64,000 nucleotides of DNA. Origin: Strongyloides papillosus (taxonomy: Eukaryota; Nematoda; Chromadorea; Rhabditida; Strongyloididae). A program made the position numbers and the translations under genes. Positions 46,030 through 57,749 of this stretch are shown one piece after another. Location of the stretch: contig SRSI01000055.1 of assembly GCA_005656395.1 (NCBI GenBank), positions 1 to 64,000 on the forward strand, given 5' to 3'. The notes under the pieces are model-generated. The model saw only the letters and a list, made by a program, of their open reading frames with translations, did not search any database and had not been told where the DNA came from. Numbering within the stretch: the stretch's first letter is position 1; every line of letters begins with the position of its first letter.

Positions 46030-48650
46030 ATGTTTTGCTTCAATATTTTACAAATAGAATTATCTTAAATACTTAAAATTAGTACGCAAAATAATTGAAA
46101 AATAAATATTTAATATTTTTAGAATCAAAAAACAACACTGAAAAGGTAAACTCCAAAAATCTTGCATTGCACTGCAAATAGTATATGTTTGTGGATACTC
46201 AACCGCAACAAATTTTACATTTTTATTGAATTTGTAGCTCCACTTTTATCGAGTTTTGTAAACAAACTCGTTTAATATGCAATAAAAATTATTAAAATGT
46301 GCATTTTTCTATACATGTCTCGTAATTGAATATTATTTAAAATATTTTTCATATTTTTTTGCAATTTGTCTTAAAACGTATTATTAATAAAAGAAAATAA
46401 CGTACGGAAAGTGATTTATCTACAAAAATAATGTTATAGTTTTGCAAAAAAATGTTATTTCCTAAACAATATTTATTTTTTAGAATCAAAATTTGATTGA
46501 AAAATAATGATAAAATCTGTTTCATATTTTTGACATAGAAATATTGGCGTAAAGTTTCTCTAGAATGTATAAGAAAGCTGTTAGACCATGAAACTGGCGA
46601 GAAAAGTTGTACTTTTAATTTTGAGAAATATTTCTTTAAATTTTTTATAGATAAGATTTTTAAATTAATGTGTTTAAAAAAAACATTAGAACTATTCTTT
46701 AAATTCACAAGAAAGAAATGCTGATATGTACTTTCATTTCAGTTATTTTTACGGAAATTCTAAAAATTCCTGCAAATATTTTCTATTAGCCTAAATTCGA
46801 TTAATATTTTTATTTATTATTTTTAAATACTTTTATTTTACAATCAAACAAATCAACAAGTAATGAATGTATTTTAACTCTTGTAACAAGAGTGTGTAAT
46901 GTCATTTCACTATTGTAAGTATAGTAGAAAAATCCTTTTACACAATCAATCAGGAGATTGTAAAAGATGTGATTTTTTCTTATTTAGGAAGGAAAATGAG
47001 TCTCAAAACTTTTAGTATATAGGTGGTCGAGTTATACTTAAAAAAGATCACTATTCTGGACACGTTTTTGTATAGTTTGATAGGAAAAATAAACGAATTT
47101 TTAATAAAATATTTCAATTTTATTTTTTTTTAAATATAAATATACAAATATAAGTTAAAATTAATATTAGTTAATTAGTTTTAATTTTGGAAAACAAAAA
47201 ATTTGTAAAGTTTAAAGCACATAAGTATAAAAATTCTAAGTCGTAGGCTGTGCCGTCTACTAGTTACCAAGAAATATTTAAATTTACTAATAATGATTTA
47301 TAATTGAGGGAGATGGGAAGGAAACGGAAAAGTATCACACAATAATAAACTTTAATTTTTACGTCCTAAAGGATTATTTCTCGTCTTCAGTTTATTTTCT
47401 ATCATATGAAAAAAAATGTTTAAATTTTAAGATAATTTAAAAATTAATTTTGACTGCTAATACAATGCGAGTTAATTTCTTCCGCAAAAATTAAATAAAA
47501 ATAAGTTGTTGTCAAAGAATACTGTGTGTCATAGTCAAATGTGTAACTTTATAAAAATCTTCCGAACATGGAATATAAGAACACGTTGTGATAACTATTA
47601 TATATTTCTACATTGTAACTCTTTGTGTATAAATAAAGCTCCCTTTAAATCTTAAATCGTTATCTGTAATTAGGAATCTGGGAGACCTTTCCTGTGTGTA
47701 CCCGAGATTACAAAGTGTTCAATCAAGAAATCAATTAATTTGTTGAACATTCAAAAGTTAAACAATATTCTGTTTTTTAATTTAATAAATATATAATTGC
47801 TGTTGCTAATATTAATAGCCATGAATTTTTCAAAACATCATGTATTTTAATATATTTTTCAAATTACCATAATTTAATTAATAAAGAACAAGCTTATTAT
47901 ATTCAGTGGTGACTTTGAAGTGAAATCATATTATATCCACAAGTAATGTTTTTATTGTTTCTTATTATAAAATAATTTTTAAAATAAATTATTCGTTTGT
48001 AAATACTTTTTATAGTTATTAATGAAAACTAATCATATTAAAAAAATAATGAAACGAAATATTAACAAATATTTGAATTTATTTATATCCTTAGGTAAAT
48101 TTTTAATTTTAGTAAAATAAAATTATAAAATGCAACTATTACTTATTGTTCCAATTTGTTTTTTCAGTCTTACAATGTTTTTTACTTAAAATATTATTAA
48201 TATGTGTTGTAAAAATACACACTGATTGTAGCATAACATTTGGTAAGCGTTAAACAATTAGAAACACAGTCAAAATGTAGTTGCAAACTCTTAGTGATAG
48301 AAATTTTGCATACATATTAAATGATCATTTTATAACACAACCTATTATTAATAAAAATATAAGAAATTTTGTTGTATTCAAACAGATAAAATATATATGT
48401 TTAAAAACTTTTTCAGTGTATATAATTTTTTGACGTAAGCTTTATACCAGATCAATATAAACAAAAAACGCATAAAAAATACTATAATTCAATCCCAAAA
48501 TATATATAACATTCATTGTAAATTTCATAGCAAAGATTTAGATTTTCTTTTTAAATTAAAAAAATGTGTACTAAATTATATTGATCATTCAGATCTTTGT
48601 AGTTAACTATTTACAATTTTGACAATGATATAATAGACTGAGTTTTTATA
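46030..48650. other. Gene-free stretch with a possible solo LTR
   Basis: No coding feature. About 47,295-47,720 looks LTR-like: a purine tract GAGGGAGATGGGAAGGAAA, then about 300 bp further GTGTATAAATAAAGCTCCC and a C/T-rich tail. I found no second copy or target duplication, so this is only a suggestion. Confidence 0.3.
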
Positions 48651-49002
48651 AAATATATTTGATCTTGTTATTATCTATCAACTGTTAAACTTTATTTAAA
48701 ACAATTTTTAGCTTATAAAAATCACAATTTATAATAAATTTTTTTAAAAGAGCTACATTAAATAAAAATATATCTAATATCATTAAATTATCTAAATTAT
48801 GATAAAAATAATTTATTTGGTATCTAATATTCCCTAATGAAATGTTTAATTATTTAAAAAGAATATTAAACATTATAATGTATATTGTTTTAATCTCTGA
48901 ATATCCACCAATTTATAATTTACTTCTCACCGAAAAAATCAGTTTCTTGTTTTTCTCATTTCTGTAGTAAAAAAAATTCCATACAATTCAAATATAGAAG
49001 AA

Positions 49003-49512
49003 TTATTTAAATGATTTTTTTGAAGGTTTTGACCTTAGTGGTTTCTTTGGAGATTTTGATTTTTTTGGAGATTTAGGTTTTTTTGGGGACTTCGTGTTTT
49101 TTTTAGTTGTTGATACTGCTGTTAATGTTGTAGAATTTGTTGTTTTAGAAGAAGGGATTGTTGGTACATTATTTAATCTTGAATTTACATCTAACATAAA
49201 ACTAGCTAAATTGCTTGTTAAATTGGCTAATGATTCTGCAAGAGTTTTTAACATTCTGTCTTCATATGATTCTTTTTTATTACGTGGACGTCTTTTTCTT
49301 TTATTTGTTTCTTTTTCAGACTTTGAGTTACCTTTACTAGTTGAATCAGTAGATTTTCTCTTTAATAAATAGTTAACAATTTCTGGGAAACTACCACCGT
49401 TTGAATTTGTTGTTGATAACGAGTCCCTACTTTTTAAAAATAAACATCTTGTGAGTCCAAAAAATTCAGTCAATAAAAAATGAATGAGAAAAACTAATGC
49501 AATACTTTTCAT
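49003..49512 (-). CDS. Small secreted basic protein, copy C (intact)
   Basis: ATG 49512 gives 169 aa; the frame extends seven codons upstream but the signal peptide starts here (MKSIALVFLIHFLLTEFFG). After an acidic and Ser-rich linker come a Lys/Arg-rich stretch, the family motif KKESYEDRMLKTLAESLANL and a Thr/Ser region. A C-terminal run of SPKKPK/SPKKSK repeats, absent from copies A and B, resembles DNA- or polyanion-binding basic tails. It is the most divergent paralogue, with homologous flanks on both sides; the upstream flank is interrupted by the LTR element at 49695. Export is likely; function unknown. Confidence 0.75.
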   Translation of the reverse strand: MKSIALVFLIHFLLTEFFGLTRCLFLKSRDSLSTTNSNGGSFPEIVNYLLKRKSTDSTSKGNSKSEKETNKRKRRPRNKKESYEDRMLKTLAESLANLTSNLASFMLDVNSRLNNVPTIPSSKTTNSTTLTAVSTTKKNTKSPKKPKSPKKSKSPKKPLRSKPSKKSFK

Positions 49513-49544
49513 GGTGAAAATAAAACGCTTCACATTAATTTTTT

Positions 49545-49592
49545 ACAATATTTATACTTTAAATTATTTATTTTTATCAAAAATTAAACTAA
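49545..49592 (-). promoter_or_regulatory. Core promoter of copy C: TATA box and GATA-type site
   Basis: On the minus strand, AGTATAAATATTG lies about 40 nt before ATG 49512, and TTGATAAAAATA upstream corresponds to the GATA-type site of copies A and B. The LTR element begins about 100 bases further upstream. Confidence 0.4.
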
Positions 49593-49694
49593 TGTATTTC
49601 CACCAATAATATTGACTTTGTCACTGTACAAATAAATTATTATAAATATTTTCTAAATTTAATTATTAATTTTTGCTAAAAAATATATGTGTTC

Positions 49695-49875
49695 TGTTGT
49701 AACCTTTGCTCATAGCTAAGACTATGAGTTTAGCACCAAAATCCATTTATTTCAGTGAAGACTAAAACTGTTTTATTTATAAAAATATGCTATTTAAGTA
49801 GAAAATAATATAAATGAAATTATAATAATAACATAATAAATTATCATATATAAATATTTATATTTAAATATTACA
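49695..49875 (-). repeat. 3' LTR of the deleted element (181 bp)
   Basis: On the minus strand, TGTAATATT to GGTTACAACA. Differs from the 5' LTR at a couple of positions (AAGACTATG against AAGGCTATG, one extra A). Confidence 0.8.
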
Positions 49876-49931
49876 TCCCTCCAGTTTTGATTTGGCTTCG
49901 GCCACAATTTCATCAGATAAGGGTTGAGAGG

Positions 49932-50527
49932 TTATTTGACATTGCGAGAAGTTCTACGAGTGATACGTCTTCCCGGCTCCATAATTACGTAAACAGAATT
50001 GTTAATTTTTTGTAGTACGTAGCATGGTTCCCAATCAGCATTAATGTCTGGCCTCGGTCTATAATACCCATGTAGAAAAAGTGGTATAATAGTTGTACTC
50101 TCAACGGGACTTATAGTATTTGATAGTTCCCGATTTTTATCTTGAAAGAAACGTTGGAGAGGAGTATATTTTTCATTATCTTTACCATATGGGGTTTGGC
50201 GAGACTTTTCTAGGACTTTCTGGATTGCTTTAGTTTTCGGGATGTTGTCATCGTACATTTTTTGTAAATCGTATTTCAAAGTTTTTACCATGCGTTCGGC
50301 CTTGCCGTTAGTATAATGTTCAAACGGTATTGAAAAATGTGGTTCAATTCCTTTTGAGCATAAGTAGTCCGTTAATTCTTTACTTCTGAAATTTGATTGA
50401 TTGTCGAACTGTATCATATCAAATGTTCCGGTAAGTTGAATTATTTGATCTATAAACTTTATGACTGTTATAGCACGCATGTTACTAATCCACGATGCAA
50501 ACGTGTAGTTACTATATGCTTCAACCA
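49932..50527 (-). pseudogene. Integrase core/C-terminal fragment
   Basis: Open frame with the second catalytic Asp (MIQFDNQSNFRS) and the Glu (KAERMVKTLKYDL), then a C-terminal domain (PDINADWEPCYVLQKINNSVYVI) and a basic end (RRITRRTSRNVK). The first catalytic Asp and zinc domain are missing. It overlaps the gag frame by about 60 nt in another phase, so the deletion joined gag to integrase out of frame. Confidence 0.65.
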
Positions 50528-51211
50528 ATACTTAGCAATTTCTGAATCTGGCAAATGACGAAGCTCAGATAGTTCGTTAATCCATCCTTGAAGACGGTTG
50601 ATGTATTGTATTGGTGAATCTGCCTTTCTACTATTGTTGATCAGTAATTGCTCCAAGATAATTTCTCTCCTCTTATTTGAAAAGTTGGGCTTGTAGTTTT
50701 CTATCCAGGCTTCAGCAAATTCTTTGAAGTTATTGTAATCCTCAATTTTCAATGCTTTATAAGCAATGAGAGCTCCTCCTGATAGATATTCTTTAAAAAG
50801 TTGGTGTTGCGAAGTGGTTTCTAACCCGCCATAACGCATTTCAAACTTTTCTAAGAATTCACGAGGATTCTTGTCATCATATTGTTGAAGAACTGGTAAT
50901 TCGATTTTTTCTTTATTTAAACATCTTACACCACCTTTCATTCGTTTCTTTAAGCATCCATATTTGTATGCCAGAGTGAAAATAAGGGGCATGTGTTCAT
51001 TTAGGGTAGGGCTGTCCTGTGGATTACATGCTTTTATTTGCTTCAGTAGTTTGTTCAGATCAATTTCGCCTGTAGCATCACATATATCCGCCAAGAACAT
51101 TCCTCGTTGTTGTGCATCTGCAGACTCTGTTTTGATTGATTCAATCGGTGGAACCTCCATGTTGTAACCTTTGCTCATAGCTAAGGCTATGAGTTTAGCA
51201 CCAAAATCCAT
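50468..51211 (-). CDS. Gag-like protein of the deleted element, C-terminally truncated
   Basis: ATG codons at 51211 (inside the 5' LTR, MDFGAKLIALAMSKGYN), 51178 and 51160 (MEVPPIESIKTES). The last straddles the LTR/primer-site junction and is a natural candidate, as in the arm elements. Residues then form a helical capsid-like region (ELPVLQQYDDKNPREFLEKF, FKEYLSGGALIAYKAL, YINRLQGWINELSEL) typical of retrotransposon gag. No zinc knuckle remains; after KYWLKHIV the frame reads through the deletion junction and stops. Confidence 0.65.
   Translation of the reverse strand: MDFGAKLIALAMSKGYNMEVPPIESIKTESADAQQRGMFLADICDATGEIDLNKLLKQIKACNPQDSPTLNEHMPLIFTLAYKYGCLKKRMKGGVRCLNKEKIELPVLQQYDDKNPREFLEKFEMRYGGLETTSQHQLFKEYLSGGALIAYKALKIEDYNNFKEFAEAWIENYKPNFSNKRREIILEQLLINNSRKADSPIQYINRLQGWINELSELRHLPDSEIAKYWLKHIVTTRLHRGLVTCVL
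51145..51159 (-). promoter_or_regulatory. Primer binding site for tRNA-Gln
   Basis: TGGAGGTTCCACCGA on the minus strand, directly after the 5' LTR, complementary to the tRNA-Gln 3' end. Confidence 0.65.
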
Positions 51212-51339
51212 TTATTTCAGTGAAGACTAAACTGTTTTATTTATAAAAATATGCTATTTAAGTAGAAAATAATATAAATGAAATTATAATAATAACATAA
51301 TAAATTATCATATATAAATATTTATATTTAAATATTACA
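51160..51339 (-). repeat. 5' LTR of the deleted element (180 bp)
   Basis: TGTAATATT … TTACAACA on the minus strand, followed by the primer site. Confidence 0.8.
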
Positions 51340-51459
51340 TGTTTCATTTAGAGAATTATTGAATAAACTATTTTTTATAAAATGTTTCATTATAAGATTA
51401 TCTTCAAGTTATTGACTCTAATTTTGAAAATATTTATTTGTACTAATTTTCCCTAAAAA

Positions 51460-54170
51460 GCCATAAAATTTCTTTAGCAAGAGTTTGTTAACTCTTACGA
51501 TTCCTTTTCATTGCTTTCAAATGTAAAGTTGGATACATACTATCCAAAATCTCTCGCTATTTTCACAAAGGGAAAAACGCGGCAAAAACAGGTGTATAAA
51601 AATAAAAGAAAAAGATGACAAAAACATTATTTCGCAATAATATAGAAAAACACGTCATCTATCTAATTTCTAGGTTTTTCAGAAAACACACCTCGCACAC
51701 GTCGTCCACACTTCTAGGGGATTCACAAAAATAAAGGAAACACCGTTGATAAATTGTAAGGGTTTATAACAACGTTATTGTATTGTTTGTACTTATAGGG
51801 GATATACTCCACTCTCATTTTATGTTAATAAAATTTTAACTGTAATATTTTTATAGTTTTTATGATTTTTAACTACTAATATATTATTAAATTGTAGAAA
51901 AATAGCAGTTTTTAATCATAATGTACTTATTGTTAAAATTTACAAAATTACAGAGTACTTTGAATAACATTCATGCATTTAAATGCTTACAATTTTTAAA
52001 AAATTTTTATTAAAAAAATATAAATATTTTGAATTTTATTACTTATAAGTTTTGTTTCTAATTTGGATTTTCCAAAACAAAAAGGTTAGTCATAAGCAAG
52101 ATCAAATTTGTACTATTTGATTTGGTTAGTTAATAAATGGGTTTCAAAATAGTAATAATTTTAATCAAAACATAGGTATAATTTTTTATGATAGCAAAAA
52201 TTCTTTCTCTGAGACAGTTTTACTATATTTATTATTCTATAGAAGTTTTTACAAATTATTCACTTATTCTTGATTTGAAGCTTGTGTTTCCAGATAAAAT
52301 CCAGAATAATTGTCATTTATTTAAGAGTTTAATTTTAATGAATTAAATTGGTGAATCGCCAGTAGATAAAAGAATCCTTGCCACCAAGAAAGACGTCAAC
52401 AAATAAAATGACTTTATTTAAAACTTTGAGATTTATATAAAAAATAAAAAAACTAAACAAAGACAATAGACATTATACAATAATTAAAATGTACTAGACC
52501 TATCCAAGTATTTACTTGGTTAACAGAAATCTCCTTAGTTAGTAATGAAGTGTTAAAAAAATATTGGGAGAGAAAAAATAAAGAGTCATCACAATTTAAC
52601 CCTATTTATACTCAACATCTTATACGTTTGATTGGTATTATGTCAATCAAACTTTATACTAAGAAAGAAATCACTTAAAAGAAAAAAAACTTTTAAATAT
52701 TTTAAACTTAAATGTGTTATATTTTAAATAGCATATTTATCAGCTTTAAATTATAATAAAATTAAATGTATTAAAAAAAGTTGTCAAAAAAATATTTTGA
52801 ATCATTTTATTTATAAATACAATGATTGTCAAAAACCAGGCAAGATCTATTGAATATAAAGAATGTGTGAATCGTAGAAATCACTTTATTGAATACAGTA
52901 CGTAGTTTTTTTTTAAAAAAATTCGTAGTAAAATTTAAACTTCACAAACCCTGTAAATTATTGAATAGTTTTAATTAGAGTTATTAACTGTAAATTTTTG
53001 TTACCTTGTTAAAATGCTACGATTAAGAAATATTGTTGTAAATTGTTGAAATGAGTCAGAATTTTAAACATATTCGTCAAGAGTAAATTATTAAATGAGG
53101 CTCAATATATTTTCTTTAAAATGCAAGATGTTATTTTAGGAAACTTAGAAATAGCTCTAAACAGATGATAATATTTTTTAATCGTCGTAGTTGGGAATGC
53201 ATAATAATTAAAAGTTTTTTGTTGCCAAGATTTTGGTCTTTACTTACAAAGTTTTAATAAGTGTCTAATTTATTTACAAGTTGGAAGAAGCTCGACAAAT
53301 TATCTGTTGTCTTGTTAGTATTTATTCACAAGCTTTTTACAAACACAAAAGTTAATATCTTATATTACCTTTTTATGGAATAATATTTTTATTGATTCCC
53401 ACATATTTTTTTAAAACTTAGGAATTATATTTTTTTGAAATATGCTTGTAATTTAGTTTTAGGAAAAAATTTTTCATTTTCTAATCGTACATACAACAGT
53501 TTTTAAAAAAAAATAAAATAAAATATTAGCAATTAATACTACTCAAAACATAGTTAAGGAATATTTAAAATAAAAATCATAAAAGTATAGATAAATAATG
53601 AAAATCACTGTTTGGAAATTTTACAAGAATGTCATACTATAAAAATGTTTCCACAATGATTATTTTGTGTTTTAAATACAACTATATATTTACTCATTTA
53701 GCTATTAATTTGTTTTCTAATCACTAAAAGTGAAAATAATTATATAAACATCTATTTTATACAAATACTATGCATCAATCCAAAATGTTATCATTTAAAT
53801 TAAATCACAACTATTACCAATTTTTAAAGTTTACTACATTTTTTTGCTTGTTAAAAATTAAAATACTTTATTGTAAATATTTGTAACGTTGTATGAATTT
53901 TTTAATCAATCTTCTATAATTGGTAGTGTTATTTAAATTATAATTTAAAATTATTATTAATGCTATATAGAAATTTCGATAGATTGAATATAATATAAAA
54001 GTATATTGAATTTATGAATAATTTGAATTACTGACTTGGCTATTTATTATTAAACAAATAATAAAATACTATGTAACGATAATTTAATAATAACTAATAG
54101 TATTTAAATTTAAACAATAGTCAAATTATCCTCGTATAAATATAATACTTTTTATGAATGTGATTTTCTT
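51460..54170. other. Gene-free stretch with a possible LTR
   Basis: No credible gene. About 52,370-52,700, read on the minus strand, has a TATA box (GAGTATAAATAGGG), an AAATAAAG signal and a tail ending near CTACTGGCGATTCACC, as in an LTR followed by a primer site. I found no partner copy, so it is only a candidate solo LTR. Confidence 0.3.
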
Positions 54171-54178
54171 TAAGATCA

Positions 54179-55217
54179 ATGTCAAACGCAAAAGCAAAAG
54201 AAGTAATACAAAAGTGGGTTAAAAATGTTTTAGATAAAGGTGTGCCTGCTTTAAGGAAGGATTTTAATGATAATAAAAGATATTTCCCCAAGGATATTTC
54301 TCTTAATGCATTCAAAGAAGCTCATCCATTAAAGAAAAATAGGTAAGATTTATTTTTATTATTTAAATTTCTATGTTTTGTCTTTTTTAGATACAAAGAT
54401 GTCCCCATGCAAGGTTTGATCAAAAAATATTTGATTTAATATTCATTTATAGATAAAAACAGAATTGTATTAAATTTTCCCGGAGGCACTGGTGATTATA
54501 TACATGCTAATTATGTTAGCACACCTAATAGTGAAAAACGTTTCATTTGTACTCAAGGACCATTAGAGAATACAGTTGTAGATTTCTATAGGATGATTAT
54601 GCAAGAGGAGATTGAATGTATTATTATGTTGTGTAATTTAGTGGAAAAAGGACAACCTAAATGTTTCTTGTATTGGCCTGATAAGAAAGATGAAACAAAA
54701 AAATTTGACGACTTGAAATTACTTGTATTGATAAAAGTGAACTTGAAAAAGCATATCCAAACATAATCAAATCAACAATCAAAATTAAGTCAAATTATGA
54801 AGGAAAAAAATGTGAACAAATTGTTAAACATATTTACTGGAGTGATTGGCCAGATCGTGGAGTTCCAGTTAACACAGATAGTGCCACAACCCTCCTTAAC
54901 TATGTTCGTGGAACCACAAAACCAATATTGGTCCATTGCTCAGCAGGAATTGGAAGAACAGGATCAATTGTTGCTATCGAATATATTCTAGAGAAATTTG
55001 TTAATGGTGAAAGTCCGGAATCTCCAATTGAAATTTTCAAAATTATTAGAGATCAACGCCCTTACAGCATTCAAACGGAGTTACAATTTCTTTTCGTTCA
55101 AAAGGTAATCCTTGATTTGATTGTTGGAATAACAAGAAGAAAATGGACTCAAAGATGTTAGCTTTACTAGAAAAATTTGAAAAAGATTATGAAGAGGCAT
55201 GCAATCAGGCATTATAA
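54179..55217 (+). pseudogene. Protein tyrosine phosphatase, two one-base lesions
   Basis: ATG 54179. Exons 54179-54342, 54391-54413 and 54453-55217, with introns of 48 and 39 nt (GTAAGA…TTTAG, GTTTGA…TATAG). The domain is complete: RYKDVP, the KNDYIHAN-type motif DYIHANYV, TQGPLENTVVDFYRMI, the acid loop YWSDWPDRGVP, the catalytic P-loop HCSAGIGRTG (54934-54963; nucleophilic Cys and Arg present) and the Q-loop QTELQF. Single-base losses near 54,714 (after KKFDD) and near 55,130 break the frame; the summed length, 952 nt, is two short of 318 codons. A cytosolic, single-domain classical PTP of about 317 aa. Nothing else is decayed, so an assembly error is as likely as a pseudogene. Confidence 0.8.
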
Positions 55218-55632
55218 TTTTATCCCTAATATATAGACAATAATTCTAATTGAAAATTAGTCTTCTATTTTTCGAACATAACTCGGTTATAAGTATTTAA
55301 ATATAAATGTAATGAATTAAAATATGTAATTTATTATTTTTTAAAATAAGTCAAATATACTTAAATTCCAAAATATATTTTCAATAAATACAAAATTATC
55401 ATATATTTTTTTGAATTAGAATACTTTTTTATGCAATATTTCTTATAATTCGTTAATTTTTTACCTATTATTAATAGACAGTAAATCATTATTTAAAATC
55501 TTAAATTTTAATTTTAAAAATTTTTATAACAAAATTAGTGATCAAAATGGGAATACATATTTACGATGCTTTAATACTTTATACATTACAAACTAATTAA
55601 TTATTCTAACCAACCAAACAAAACAACTAACA

Positions 55633-56660
55633 ATGATACAAAATCTTTTAACATTTTATACTACAACAATAAAAAATGGTAATACTACTATAGTAACATT
55701 TTCAAGAAATGCTTCTTCTCATGATAATATTGCAAAAGAAATTAATCAAAGGTTATTAAGATGGAAAAGACATCAATTATCAAAAGCCAATCTCAATAAA
55801 AAGAGTAAACCACTAGAAAAGAGAACGAGAAAAGCAGCTTCAAAAAATGGCAATATTGAAAAGACAATAAGTAGTAGTTTATCACAAAAGCAAAAACTAA
55901 CTTCTAATGAAAATAATAATATTAAACCTTTATCAAATTCTATTGGCCATGTTAGTAGACTACAAAATTATACAGGTTTAGAACTAAAAAAACCAACTGA
56001 CAAAAATAATAATAATCAAATTTTCCCAATTAACCAAGATACAAATAAATTTAATGATGATACAATTGTAGGATATACAGATGCAAGTTATATTCAAGGA
56101 AAGCCAGCAGGAATAGGAATTTTCTTTGGAATCAATCATCCATTAAATACAAGTCTCCTTCTTGACGATGTTTATAATAGTTGTGAGGCTGAAATTAGGC
56201 AGTACAAATTGCTTTGAGATCACTTGCAGTTTCTAACTATTATCGTGATCAACACATTATAATACGAACTGACTTTAAAGGTATTATTGACGCAATGGAT
56301 CATGGAAATGACGGTAGATTTGGTAGAGAATATGAGCTTGTACGATCAATTGCAAAGTACTTCCCGAAAGGCGTTACCTTTGAATGGATAAAGGGTCATA
56401 ATGGTGATTTTGGTAATGAAATGGCGGATTATTTGGCAAAAATGGCAACTAACGCTAGAAGCAGATCAAGACCATCATCTGAAAATTCTACTATTTCTCC
56501 TTATATAAATAGATCAAATAGTGTAACAATTGGTGGAGGAAGAATTGAAAATAATTGTAATATTAATCTTAGTGATAAGATCAAAGATTTAGTTAATAAT
56601 GAAGAAATGTACAAGAAAAGTTTAATAAAAAATCAATGGAATAGTAAAAACATATTATAA
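55633..56660 (+). CDS. RNase H1-like protein, one frameshift
   Basis: ATG 55633. Residues 1-140 are basic and Asn/Ser-rich, possibly with a mitochondrial presequence at the start. The RNase H fold follows: GYTDASY (Asp 150), SCEAEI (Glu 187), then in another frame IIRTDFKGIIDAM (third acid), FEWIKGHNGDFGNEMADYLAKMA (the conserved WIKGH and final Asp). The frame changes once near 56,200, at AATTAGGCAGT. All four catalytic acids are present, so the enzyme would cut RNA in RNA/DNA hybrids if the lesion is not real. A C-terminal tail of about 70 residues follows. I see no retroelement context, so a host gene is likelier than a pol remnant. Confidence 0.65.
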
Positions 56661-56682
56661 AATTTATTTATCTTTGTTCTTT

Positions 56683-57749
56683 TTACAACTTTGTAGGCCT
56701 TCCAGTATAAATTTTACTCTCTTGATCTGTATCATCATATTTATCTTTTATTTGATACATTGATTTAGAAAATAAATGAAATTTTCTTTCACTGTCATTA
56801 GAAGTATTATCATATGACCAATCTGAAAAAGTATAACTATTTTTCAATGGCCTTTGTACTTTAGGATAATTATCACATTTTTCTCCATTTAGATTCAACA
56901 TATAATCTTTCTGTTAATGATACTGCAAAAATACTCCAAGCACTAGGTGCATGAGGAAATGCTCTGATACTTTCTTGAGAAAACATTACCTCAGCAAAAC
57001 ATTCCCCTAACTTATGAAACCAATTTCTATCAAAACCTAATGGTGTTAATTTTGCATGACTGCAACCTAAATAAAATTTAATTATTAAATAATTTTATTT
57101 CAAAAGTTTTACCCAATGAATTTAACTTATATGTATATGTTGGTTTATATGGTATATTATACATTTGAGCCATAATAGTATTAACAAAATCTAATAATAT
57201 ATTAGCATGATCACGTAACGTAGCTATAGTTTTCTTTTTAAATGGACATTTTTCTGTATCATTATTTTCATTCTTTAACATTTTCATTTTTCTATTATCC
57301 TCTATACAACTTAAAAATGCACTTCTATAGAAAACATTTGAAATTTCTGGATTTTCAGATATCATCTTATCAAATATCTTCTCCATAATGCATAACATAC
57401 CTTTTGAAGATGTTCTTGGTGCCTCTGACATCTTTTTCCACGTAATACGTAAAGCTTTCCTTTGTAAATCAGTTAACTTATTCTCTAGTGATTCAATAAA
57501 TTTGTGTAAATCTTCATTAGTAATATTTTTAGTAAATTTTTTATTTGCATTTGTTAAAGATGGTGTTGTTATATATGGAATATTGTCATAATTTATAGCA
57601 TTTTGTTTACCAATAACTTTTGGTGGTGATGTATAGTTAATAACACCATCTGCGGTCTCTTGTCCATCATGTACCATATCTTGTTTATATTCGTCATTTA
57701 GAAGTTGTATCAACTTCCGACGTTGAATTGCTTCCATAATCCGTAACAT
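56683..57749 (-). CDS. Nematode globin-family protein 1 (frameshift near the C-terminus)
   Basis: ATG 57749. Exon 1 57749-57113; a 46-nt GT-AG intron; exon 2 57066-56683. A polar N-terminal extension (about 90 aa) precedes the globin fold: LTDLQRKALRITWKKM (helix A-B), MEKIFDKMI, VFYRSAF, LRDHANILLDFVNTI (His181, candidate distal E7), GCSHAKLTPLGF (His216, candidate proximal F8, 35 residues later), WFHKLGECFAEVM and the last helix AWSIFAVSLTERLY. One extra base near 56,895 shifts the C-terminal tail; the helices are intact. A neuronal or muscle haem sensor or carrier is usual for this family. A second globin follows upstream on the same strand. Confidence 0.75.

Larger units (their letters stand above)
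49695..51339 (-). mobile_element. Internally deleted LTR retrotransposon (gag joined to integrase end)
   Basis: The LTRs at 49695-49875 (3', with polypurine CTGGAGGGA before it) and 51160-51339 (5') are almost identical, with TGTAATATT … TTACAACA ends on the minus strand. The flanks TGTTC (49690-49694) and TGTTTC (51340-51345) are the probable target duplication; comparison with the paralogous sites at 4,060 and 7,270 shows the empty site. A tRNA-Gln primer site follows the 5' LTR. Only gag (51211 or 51160 to about 50,530) and the last part of integrase remain; protease, RT and RNase H are gone. Non-autonomous. Confidence 0.85.

Noticed and set aside
46349..46708. 119-codon minus-strand frame
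   Set aside because: Lys/Asn/Phe/Ile-rich composition expected of AT-rich DNA read in a chance frame; no ATG context, splice partner or motif.
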